Source of the DNA: a virus
Virus record (IMG/VR): IMGVR_UViG_3300028748_000174
Coordinates: 1 to 20,243 of that record
Direction: 5' to 3' (one strand)
Length of the DNA stretch: 20,243 bases
Position numbers and translations under genes: made by a program. The notes under the pieces were generated by a model that was not told the DNA's origin, did not search any database, and worked only from the letters and a program-made list of their open reading frames with translations. The number at the start of each line of letters is the position of its first letter. The first letter of the stretch is position 1. This document shows positions 1 to 6,231 of this stretch, piece after piece.

Positions 1-675
1 CGGTTCTTTCGGGTGGACGGGGTGGTGCCGCAGATCGGCGTCGGCACAGCGCAGCCGGTGCGCGAGGCTGCCTATCTGGCACGTCTGCTGGGGGAAAAGC
101 TCGACACGGTCGATCCGGGCTTCGGCGTAGAGGCGATGACGCTGGAAGCCGATGACGTGGTCCCGATGCCGGCGCCGCAGCTATCGTCGCTGGCCGCGCC
201 GGACGGAGTGGGGCAGTTGGCGACGACGGTGGACCGCCTGGCCAACCGGCTTGGCCCCGAGCGCGTCTGGCGTGCCGCCCCGCACGCCAGTCATGTGCCG
301 GAGCGCGCGGTGCAGCGCGTCCCGCCCCTGCTGGCTGCGCAGCCTGCCTGGGTCGCCGATCCCAAGCTGCCGCGGCCGATCCGCCTGCTGCGCCGGCCGG
401 AGCCGATCGAGGCCACCGCACCCGTGCCGGACGACCCGCCGATCATCTTCCGCTGGCGCGGTGCCCCGCATCGCGTGCGCGCCGCCGCCGGTCCCGAGCG
501 CATCGCCGCCGAGTGGTGGCGCCGCCAGCCGGGCGGGGCGCGGCCGGAGACCGATCTGGTTCGCGACTATTACCGCGTGGAAGACACCGAGGGCGCGCGG
601 TTCTGGATCTTCCGTGCCGGTCTCTACCGCAGCGGGGAGACCCCGCGCTGGTACATGCACGGCCTGTTCGCATGA
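1..675 (+). CDS. imuB: ImuB, Y-family polymerase-like mutasome protein (C-terminal part)
   Basis: The frame is open from base 1, so this is the C-terminal ~224 residues of a longer protein; the GTG at 13 is internal, not a start. ImuB is a Y-family polymerase relative, usually catalytically inactive, that bridges DnaE2 to the beta clamp in SOS-induced mutagenic lesion bypass. What I recognise: the [17 protein letters not shown] and [14 protein letters not shown] stretches, a SHVPERA motif near 288-308, and the family ending [19 protein letters not shown] followed by [13 protein letters not shown] peptide at 178-192 sits where a clamp-binding motif is expected; this is inferred from position only. 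The stop overlaps the dnaE2 start (ATGA, 672-675), so the two are translationally coupled. The polymerase core, any imuA and any LexA site lie left of the window. Confidence 0.93.
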   Translation, partial: RFFRVDGVVPQIGVGTAQPVREAAYLARLLGEKLDTVDPGFGVEAMTLEADDVVPMPAPQLSSLAAPDGVGQLATTVDRLANRLGPERVWRAAPHASHVPERAVQRVPPLLAAQPAWVADPKLPRPIRLLRRPEPIEATAPVPDDPPIIFRWRGAPHRVRAAAGPERIAAEWWRRQPGGARPETDLVRDYYRVEDTEGARFWIFRAGLYRSGETPRWYMHGLFA

Positions 676-3600
676 CCCGTAGCGTAGCGTCGTACGCAGA
701 GCTTCAGGTTGCCAGCGCCTTCTCCTTCCTGCGCGGTGCCTCGCGGGCGGAGGAACTGGCGGCCATGGCCGCAGTGCTTGGGCTGGGCGCGATCGGCATC
801 ACCGACCGCAACACCGTGGCCGGCGTGGTGCGCATGCACGATGCGGCGCGTCAGGTCGGCATCCGCCTGGTGCTCGGCGCGCGACTGGTCTTCCAGGACA
901 GCACGCCGGATTTGCTGTGCTATCCGCAGGATCGTGCCGCCTGGGGGCGCCTGACGCGCCTGCTGACCTTGGGCAAGCGGCGCGTGCCGAATGGCGATAC
1001 CGGCGAGGCGGCGAAGGCCACCAACCGCTGTTTCCTGGCCTACGACGATCTGTTGGCGCATGGCGAGGGCCAGATTGTGCTGGCGGTGCCGCCGGCTCGG
1101 CCGGATGCGGCCTTCCGCACAAACATCCAGCGCATTGCAGGGGATTTTCGCGACCGCGCCTATCTCGCCGCCAGCCGCCGCTACCGTGCGGACGACGCTC
1201 GCCGGCTGCGCGCGCTGGCCGACTTGCCGTTGCCGATGGTCGCCACCAACGACGTGCTGTACCACGCCCCGGAGCGAAGATCGCTGCAGGACGTGATGAC
1301 CTGCATCCGGCTCGGCTGCCGCATCGACGAAGCGGGGCTGGCGCTGCAGCCCAACGCCGAGCGCCACCTCAAGGCGCCCGCCGAGATGGCGCGGCTGTTC
1401 AAGGATTTTCCCGCCGCCATTGCGCGCACGCAGGAGATCGTCGCGCGCTGCGGGTTTTCGCTGGACGAGATTGCCTACGAATACCCGGACGAGCCGGTCC
1501 CGCCCGGCCTGACCCCTGACGAGCACCTGGCCAACCTGACATGGGAGGGTGCCGCCGCGCGCTATCCCGCCGGCATCCCAGCCGCTGTGCGCGGGACGCT
1601 GGACAAGGAGCTGCGCCTGATCGGCCAGTTCGGCTACGCGCGCTATTTCCTGACGGTGCACGACATCGTGCGCTTTGCCCGCAGCCAGGAAATCCTGTGC
1701 CAGGGACGTGGGTCGGCGGCAAATTCCGCTGTGTGCTACTGCCTCGGCGTCACGGCGGTCGATCCGACCAAGATCAACCTGCTGTTCGAACGGTTCATCT
1801 CCGCCGAGCGGCGCGAGCCACCCGACATCGATGTCGATTTCGAACACGAACGGCGCGAGGAGGTCATCCAGTACATCTATCGCCGCTACGGCCGCCACCG
1901 CGCCGCCATTGCCGCCACCGTGATCCACTACCGGCCGAAAAGCGCCATCCGCGAAGTGGGCAAGGCGCTTGGCCTGACCGAGGACGTAACGGCGGCGCTT
2001 GCCGCACAATCCTGGCACGCGGGAGACGAACTGTGGTCGGACGACAGCCTGGTGGAAATCGGGCTGGACCCCGCAAGCCCCGTGATCCGCCGCACGGTCG
2101 GTCTGGCCCGCGACCTGGTCGGCTTTCCGCGTCACCTGTCGCAGCATGTCGGCGGCTTCGTGCTGACGCGCGGCCGGCTGGACGAGACCGTGCCGATCGG
2201 CAACGCCGCCATGGACGAGCGCAGCTTCATCGAATGGGACAAGGACGACATCGACACGCTCGGCCTGATGAAGGTCGATGTGCTGGCGCTCGGGATGCTG
2301 ACCTGCGTGCGCAAGGCGTTTGCGCTGCTCGGCGTCACCGATCTGGCCGAGATCCCGCAGGACGATCCCGTCGTCTACACGATGTTATCGCGCGGCGATT
2401 CGATCGGCGTGTTCCAGGTGGAATCGCGTGCGCAGATCAACATGCTGCCGCGGATGCAGCCGCGCGAATTCTACGACCTGGTGATCGAGGTGGCGATCGT
2501 GCGCCCCGGTCCGATCCAGGGCGACATGGTGCATCCCTATCTGCGCCGGCGCCAAGGTCTGGAAGAGGTCTTTCTCCCGTCGCCGTCACCGGAGCACGGG
2601 CCGCCCGATGAGCTGGAACGCGTGCTCGGCAAGACGCTCGGCGTGCCGCTGTTCCAGGAGCAGGCGATGCGGATCGCCATCGAGGCCGCGCGGTTCACGC
2701 CCGAGGAAGCCAACCAGCTCCGCCGCGCCATGGCGACGTTTCGCCACGTCGGCACCATCCATCGCTTCTTCGCCAAGATGGTGGAGGGCATGGTGGCGCG
2801 CGGCTACGAGCGCGACTTCGCCGAACGCTGCTTCCGCCAGATCGAGGGTTTTGGCACGTATGGCTTCCCGGAAAGCCACGCTGCCAGTTTTGCTCTGCTG
2901 GTCTATATCTCGGCCTGGCTGAAGTGCCACCATCCGGCGGCGTTCGCCTGCGCGCTGCTCAATTCGCAGCCGATGGGGTTCTACGCGCCGGCGCAGATCG
3001 TGCGGGACGCGCGGGACCATGGCGTAACCGTGCGCGGCATCGACGTTTGCGCGAGCTTGTGGGATTGCACGATGGAGGACGGGGGGACGCTGCGGCTCGG
3101 GTTCCGTCTGATATCGGGCTTCCGCCAGGACTGGGCGGACCTTTTGGTCAAGGATCGTGCTGGTAGTTTTGCCGATCTGGCGCGCTGGGGGTTGCCGCAT
3201 GCGGCGCTGGTTGCCTTGGCGGACGCCGATGCGATGCGCAGCCTGGGGCTGGATCGGCGGGAGGCGCTCTGGCAAGTGCGTGGCCTGTCGGCTGCACTGC
3301 CCTTGTTTGCCCACCAGCCGGTTGCGGTAAAACCCGCGTCGCTGCCGTTGATGACGCAGGGCGAGCACGTCATCGCCGATTACCAGACCGCCGGCCTGTC
3401 GCTGAAGGCGCACCCGATGCGCTTCCTGCGCGCGCAGTTTTCCCGCGAAGGCGTGCTGAGCTGCGCCGAAGCGACGGCGGGGCGCGACGGCACCGCGGTT
3501 GCCGTTGCCGGTGTGGTGCTGGTGCGCCAGCGCCCGGGCAACGGCAACGTCGTGTTCTGCACCATCGAGGACGAGACCGGCATCGCCAACATCGTCGTCT

Positions 3601-3863
3601 GGTCCAGCATGCTGGAGCAGTTCCGCCGTGCGATCCTCGGCAGTTCGTTGTTGCTGGTGCGGGGCAAGCTGCAGCGCAGTCCGGAAGGGATTGTGCACGT
3701 CATCGCCGAGCAGCTTGAGGATCGCAGCGCCGCGATGGCCGGCATCATCGAGGACGCACCCGTCCTGACGATTGCCACGCCAGCCGATGAGATGCCGCGT
3801 CCCCGCGCACCGCGCCACCCGCGCGCCGAGCGGGTCGTTCCGCGCTCGCGCGATTTTCGCTAG
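672..3863 (+). CDS. dnaE2: DnaE2 (ImuC), error-prone C-family DNA polymerase III alpha subunit
   Basis: Product of 1063 residues, normal for DnaE2. It performs mutagenic translesion synthesis with ImuA/ImuB during the SOS response. The start is ATG 672 ([12 protein letters not shown]), where homology begins; the frame stays open upstream to 513 but only across imuB. Domains: PHP (about 1-270), where [11 protein letters not shown] (14-24) occupies the motif that holds metal-binding histidines in replicative DnaE, so proofreading is unlikely; polymerase palm with GRGSAANS (345-352), catalytic D385 and D387 in PDIDVDF, and the third aspartate at D536 (LMKVDVLAL); VRPGPIQGD in the fingers region; an OB fold near 940-980; and a basic tail ending [15 protein letters not shown], typical of DnaE2. 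No strong Shine-Dalgarno precedes the start, consistent with coupling to imuB. It ends 25 bases before the convergent phage lysis gene. Confidence 0.97.
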   Translation: MTRSVASYAELQVASAFSFLRGASRAEELAAMAAVLGLGAIGITDRNTVAGVVRMHDAARQVGIRLVLGARLVFQDSTPDLLCYPQDRAAWGRLTRLLTLGKRRVPNGDTGEAAKATNRCFLAYDDLLAHGEGQIVLAVPPARPDAAFRTNIQRIAGDFRDRAYLAASRRYRADDARRLRALADLPLPMVATNDVLYHAPERRSLQDVMTCIRLGCRIDEAGLALQPNAERHLKAPAEMARLFKDFPAAIARTQEIVARCGFSLDEIAYEYPDEPVPPGLTPDEHLANLTWEGAAARYPAGIPAAVRGTLDKELRLIGQFGYARYFLTVHDIVRFARSQEILCQGRGSAANSAVCYCLGVTAVDPTKINLLFERFISAERREPPDIDVDFEHERREEVIQYIYRRYGRHRAAIAATVIHYRPKSAIREVGKALGLTEDVTAALAAQSWHAGDELWSDDSLVEIGLDPASPVIRRTVGLARDLVGFPRHLSQHVGGFVLTRGRLDETVPIGNAAMDERSFIEWDKDDIDTLGLMKVDVLALGMLTCVRKAFALLGVTDLAEIPQDDPVVYTMLSRGDSIGVFQVESRAQINMLPRMQPREFYDLVIEVAIVRPGPIQGDMVHPYLRRRQGLEEVFLPSPSPEHGPPDELERVLGKTLGVPLFQEQAMRIAIEAARFTPEEANQLRRAMATFRHVGTIHRFFAKMVEGMVARGYERDFAERCFRQIEGFGTYGFPESHAASFALLVYISAWLKCHHPAAFACALLNSQPMGFYAPAQIVRDARDHGVTVRGIDVCASLWDCTMEDGGTLRLGFRLISGFRQDWADLLVKDRAGSFADLARWGLPHAALVALADADAMRSLGLDRREALWQVRGLSAALPLFAHQPVAVKPASLPLMTQGEHVIADYQTAGLSLKAHPMRFLRAQFSREGVLSCAEATAGRDGTAVAVAGVVLVRQRPGNGNVVFCTIEDETGIANIVVWSSMLEQFRRAILGSSLLLVRGKLQRSPEGIVHVIAEQLEDRSAAMAGIIEDAPVLTIATPADEMPRPRAPRHPRAERVVPRSRDFR

Positions 3864-3884
3864 GTACCGGCAGGATCGGAAAGT

Positions 3885-3899
3885 CGGGCTAGCTGCCCG
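3885..3899 (-). terminator. Weak hairpin at the dnaE2 / phage lysis-gene convergence
   Basis: CGGGC (3885-3889) and GCCCG (3895-3899) can pair around a 5-base loop, overlapping the last codons of the minus-strand holin gene. Read on the minus strand it is followed by a short T-containing run (GACTTTCC), not a real U-tract. Convergent stops lie here, so termination is expected, but the hairpin is short and this is a low-confidence call. Confidence 0.2.
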
Positions 3900-4488
3900 C
3901 GGAGGACCCCACGGAGGATGACGCGTCTCGTCCGGCGACGATCCTGGCGAAGTGCTCGTCTTTTCGTGCCGATCCGGCGCTGCTGCCGACCCAATAGGAC
4001 ACGACCGATGTTGCCATCGCCGCCAGCGAGCCCAGCAGCATCGTCAGGACTGTTTCGCTCCCGCTCGGCATGGTGCGCGTGATGGCCACCGTCATGACAA
4101 TTGCGAATGTTACCAGGACCACGACAGACACCAGCGGCGCTCCGAATGCGATCGGCGACTTTGCCAGGGCCAGGGCAACCGTCTGGGCGCGTGCACTCGC
4201 CGTATCGGCCAGCATTGCCTGCAACTGGTCCAACTCGGTCTTGTGCGCATCGGCCTCCGCGGCCGCCGCGATCTGCGCAAGCTGCGTGCGCATCTGTACC
4301 GCAAGCTCCGGCTTGCCGGCCAAGGCGGCTTGCGCGGCGGCTGCGCCGTTCGGGGCATTGACGTCAACCCCGGTGACCACCTGCACCGCCTGCGCCACGG
4401 CGGCGGTGGTTTTCTCAGCCTTGTCGCCGAACAGCCACTTGGCGATCTCCGGCGCGATCGAGATTGCCAGCGGGATCAATGGCAGCAT
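3889..4488 (-). CDS. GTA-type '3TM' holin family protein
   Basis: Product of 199 residues. It resembles the 3TM holin family found with gene transfer agents and alphaproteobacterial phages, which form the inner-membrane lesions that let a signal-less endolysin reach peptidoglycan. Visible: a short hydrophobic N-terminus (LPLIPLAISIAPEIAKWLFG); an Ala/Gln-rich helical middle (28-108); strong membrane segments at about 113-135 and 146-168; then the family-like YWVGSSAGSARKDEHF (165-180). The tail repeats VGSSAGS (167-173 and 193-199). The start is ATG 4488, preceded by GGAG at 6-base spacing. A longer open frame to 4662 runs through an inverted repeat and is not credible as coding. It is separated from the other lysis genes by 183 bases, so it may be expressed separately; AATAAT about 40 bases upstream resembles a -10 box, but no matching -35 is seen. 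Confidence 0.8.
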   Translation of the reverse strand: MLPLIPLAISIAPEIAKWLFGDKAEKTTAAVAQAVQVVTGVDVNAPNGAAAAQAALAGKPELAVQMRTQLAQIAAAAEADAHKTELDQLQAMLADTASARAQTVALALAKSPIAFGAPLVSVVVLVTFAIVMTVAITRTMPSGSETVLTMLLGSLAAMATSVVSYWVGSSAGSARKDEHFARIVAGRDASSSVGSSAGS

Positions 4489-4494
4489 TGCGTG

Positions 4495-4498
4495 CTCC
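4495..4498 (-). promoter_or_regulatory. Ribosome binding site of the holin gene
   Basis: GGAG on the minus strand, 6 bases before ATG 4488. It decides the start in favour of the 199-residue protein over a 257-residue reading that would begin inside the upstream inverted repeat. Confidence 0.6.
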
Positions 4499-4572
4499 GT
4501 TTGCGGCGGGGGTGATGGAAGGGCGACGCGACACAGCATCCCATTATTGAGACGAAACGTTGTTCGGGGGAT

Positions 4573-4655
4573 GTAGGGCGGATAAGCGAAGCGCCATCCG
4601 CCATTGCAGCCAGCCGCACCGCATCGGCGGATGGCGCTTCGCTTATCCGCCCTAC
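4573..4655. repeat. Perfect 30-bp inverted repeat (REP/REPIN-like palindromic element)
   Basis: The left arm 4573-4602 and right arm 4626-4655 are exact reverse complements, separated by a 23-base spacer (4603-4625). Each arm begins GTAGGGCGGATAAGCG (as read inward from the outside) and is itself partly palindromic: GGCGGAT and ATCCGCC bracket a GCGAAGCGC core. A hairpin-forming unit arranged as two inverted copies is the REPIN-type layout. I recall similar GTAGGG-C/T-GG... repeats as dispersed intergenic elements in many proteobacterial genomes, but cannot confirm copy number here. It occupies most of the 183-base gap 4489-4671, between the 62-residue membrane protein and the holin gene, and could also act as a terminator or attenuator. 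The rest of that gap shows no gene. Confidence 0.85.
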
Positions 4656-4671
4656 TTGCCAATGGATCTGT

Positions 4672-4860
4672 TCAGATCAGCAGCGCGAATGTAACACCTA
4701 CAACAAACCCGGTCGCCGCCACGATTAGTAGCAGCTTGTTCCTGGCAACGACGTTTTCGGCCTTGCCCACCTCCGCCGAGGCCGACCGCCCAAGCATGTC
4801 AGCCTGCGCGACGGCCGCTGCATGGGCGGCAACAATGGCACACTTCACGGGATCAGCCAT
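4672..4860 (-). CDS. Small membrane protein in the lysis module (62 aa)
   Basis: Product of 62 residues with a soluble Ala-rich N-terminal helix region (1-40) and one C-terminal membrane segment (about 42-62, KLLLIVAATGFVVGVTFALL). I do not recognise the family. Its ATG (4860) lies inside the end of the endolysin gene (8-base overlap, stop at 4853), so translation is probably coupled to the endolysin. Position and topology fit a holin, antiholin or holin accessory protein; this is context only. There is no lipobox, so it is not an obvious Rz1-type spanin. Confidence 0.7.
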   Translation of the reverse strand: MADPVKCAIVAAHAAAVAQADMLGRSASAEVGKAENVVARNKLLLIVAATGFVVGVTFALLI

Positions 4861-5404
4861 GAGTCTGGTCTCCCTCGGTCATGGTCAGCGATTGATAGGG
4901 CAGGGAGCAGAGCCGGCGGGCCCAGCCCAGGCCGAAGGTCCGCCAGGTGGGCAGCGACGCCATGAAGGACAGCCGCCGGGCGAGGAACTCGGCGCATAGC
5001 GCCGCGCCGCCCTGCGTCTGTGCCGCGCGCTGCACGGCCTTTGCGGTCGCCGGCCCGATGACGCCATCGGGCTCGGCACCTGCTGCCTGCTGCAACCACT
5101 CCGTGGCACGTGCAATGCCGTTGTTGACCGCGGCGTCGAACACGAGCAGCGCCAGCGGCGGCGGCAGCGAGTCCCCCATGATGCGATTCCAAAAGTCGCG
5201 CCGATAGATATCGGCGGCCTGATCGACCGTCAGGTTGGCGATGTCGATGTCCGGATACGCCGCCGCGCTGATACCGTATTTGGTGCCGCGGCAGGTTCCC
5301 TGGCCCGGTCGGCCGCCGGTCCAGTTGCCTGGATCGGCCTGGTCCAACGACAGGCCGCCTTCGTGACCCACAAGCAGGGCGAAGGCACTCTCGAATGTCG
5401 ACAT
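4853..5404 (-). CDS. Endolysin, glycoside hydrolase family 108 (N-acetylmuramidase) with C-terminal peptidoglycan-binding domain
   Basis: Product of 183 residues, normal for GH108 phage lysozymes, which cleave the MurNAc-GlcNAc bond of peptidoglycan. The N-terminal catalytic domain (about 1-92) has VGHEGG (12-17) with the expected catalytic Glu at residue 15, RGTKYGIS (39-46) and YRRDFWNRI (68-76). The C-terminal region (about 93-172) carries AVNNG and PDGVIGPATAKAV (112-124), typical of the PG_binding_3 domain. No signal peptide is seen, so export needs a holin. It starts 8 bases after the preceding gene's stop (5413) and overlaps the 62-residue membrane protein gene by 8 bases. The upstream Shine-Dalgarno is weak, suggesting coupling. 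Confidence 0.93.
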   Translation of the reverse strand: MSTFESAFALLVGHEGGLSLDQADPGNWTGGRPGQGTCRGTKYGISAAAYPDIDIANLTVDQAADIYRRDFWNRIMGDSLPPPLALLVFDAAVNNGIARATEWLQQAAGAEPDGVIGPATAKAVQRAAQTQGGAALCAEFLARRLSFMASLPTWRTFGLGWARRLCSLPYQSLTMTEGDQTHG

Positions 5405-5412
5405 GGCGGCGA

Positions 5413-5892
5413 TCAGTAGCCGAGGGTCAGACGCGTCGCCTGGTCCGGCGCGTCTCCGCTCTGATCAGCCAGTACGAAGTGAACGTCGGGGAACTGGACC
5501 ACATGCCGGCGCAGCGGAGTCGCATCGTACTCGACTGTAACGCGATAAAGATAGGCACCCGGCGGCAGCGAGTGTGGCACGTCGATCTCAACAGTCATGT
5601 CGTGGCAGCCTCTCTGCATCGTGGTCATGATATCGGGCAGACCAAACACCACCCCGTCCTGAAACTCGCGATGGACGCGCAGTGTCACGTCATAGTTAAG
5701 GCAGAACTTGCGCTGCACCAGGAGGGGCTGGCCGGGCGCAAGGGCCTCGTCGATCGCCGCGTTCTGCAGCACGCCGCTGAACGCGGGCGGGGCATAAGCA
5801 AGCCAGTACAAAACGAGTCCGATCATCATCCAGACCATGATCAAGGCCAGCGCCGTCGGCAGGACTTCAAGATAGCTCGGCTTCTTTTTCAT
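5413..5892 (-). CDS. Membrane-anchored phage protein of unknown function (159 aa)
   Basis: Product of 159 residues, family not identified. It has a basic N-terminus (MKKK) and one membrane segment at about 10-33; the rest looks beta-rich and extracytoplasmic. Two cysteines (C64 and C96) could form a disulfide. Recognisable patches are LNYDVTLRVHREF (65-77), LPDIMTTMQRGCHD (85-98) and LPPGAYLYRVTVEYDATPLRR (109-129). The start is ATG 5892 with GAGG six bases upstream. It lies between a coiled-coil/TM protein and the endolysin, a position that suggests a role in lysis or envelope penetration; an inner-membrane spanin is possible, but it lacks the long coiled coil of Rz proteins. Confidence 0.75.
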   Translation of the reverse strand: MKKKPSYLEVLPTALALIMVWMMIGLVLYWLAYAPPAFSGVLQNAAIDEALAPGQPLLVQRKFCLNYDVTLRVHREFQDGVVFGLPDIMTTMQRGCHDMTVEIDVPHSLPPGAYLYRVTVEYDATPLRRHVVQFPDVHFVLADQSGDAPDQATRLTLGY

Positions 5893-5911
5893 GGAGGGCC
5901 TCGTCAGAGTT

Positions 5912-6190
5912 TTAGTGGAGCAGGCGCGGCGCGCTCGACAGCACGCCGGCTACAAGGGCGGTGAGCACGGCCGCCAGCGTCGTGCTGACGATGCCGTAGA
6001 CCATCCATTTTACCGGCTCGAACTCGGCGGAGAGGACCATCTGCCTGATTTTGTCTTCAAGCGCGCCGATGCGGGTCCTGCTCACCGCATCCTGCAGCTC
6101 GCAGGCTGCGACGCGCCTGATCGCCTCCTCCTGCGCCGAACGCAGTTGGGCGACCTGCACGTTGATCGGGCAGTCGATTGGCTCATGCAC
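5912..6190 (-). CDS. Small coiled-coil plus C-terminal TM protein (XhlA/holin-accessory-like, 92 aa)
   Basis: Product of 92 residues. A helical, probably coiled-coil region (about 11-55) is followed by one membrane segment (about 61-84). This topology is shared with XhlA-type lysis accessory proteins, but no sequence signature proves membership. The start is GTG 6190, preceded by GGAG at 7-base spacing; no in-frame ATG lies near. It is the first gene after the fibre block, 41 bases from the esterase-like tail gene, and opens the lysis module. Confidence 0.72.
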   Translation of the reverse strand: MHEPIDCPINVQVAQLRSAQEEAIRRVAACELQDAVSRTRIGALEDKIRQMVLSAEFEPVKWMVYGIVSTTLAAVLTALVAGVLSSAPRLLH

Positions 6191-6212
6191 CGGTAATCTC
6201 CGAAGGGGACGA

Positions 6213-6228
6213 TCCGACCTCGGTCGGA
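6213..6228 (-). other. Intercistronic hairpin between fibre block and lysis module
   Basis: TCCGAC (6213-6218) pairs with GTCGGA (6223-6228) around a 4-base loop; on the minus strand it starts 3 bases after the stop of the esterase-like gene. There is no U-tract, so complete termination is not predicted. It may be an attenuator, a pause site or an RNA-stability element, or chance. Confidence 0.3.
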
Positions 6229-6231
6229 AGG

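Noticed and set aside
513-671. N-terminal extension of dnaE2 by 53 residues
   Set aside because: It runs across the imuB coding end in another frame; homology to DnaE2 begins at ATG 672, in the usual ATGA overlap.
624-2147. 507-residue open frame antisense to dnaE2
   Set aside because: GC-rich shadow: Arg/Gln/His-rich, no recognisable domain, and fully covered by conserved dnaE2 coding sequence. The same applies to the 410-residue frame at 2586-3818.
3864-3888. Phage attachment site at the dnaE2 junction
   Set aside because: No tRNA, direct repeat or integrase is visible; the other end of the element would be needed to define one.
4520-4560. Sigma-70 promoter in front of the holin gene
   Set aside because: AATAAT resembles a -10 box, but no acceptable -35 lies at 16-18 bases from it.
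4489-4662. 58-residue N-terminal extension of the holin
   Set aside because: It would translate the inverted repeat, while ATG 4488 has a good GGAG and begins the recognisable protein.
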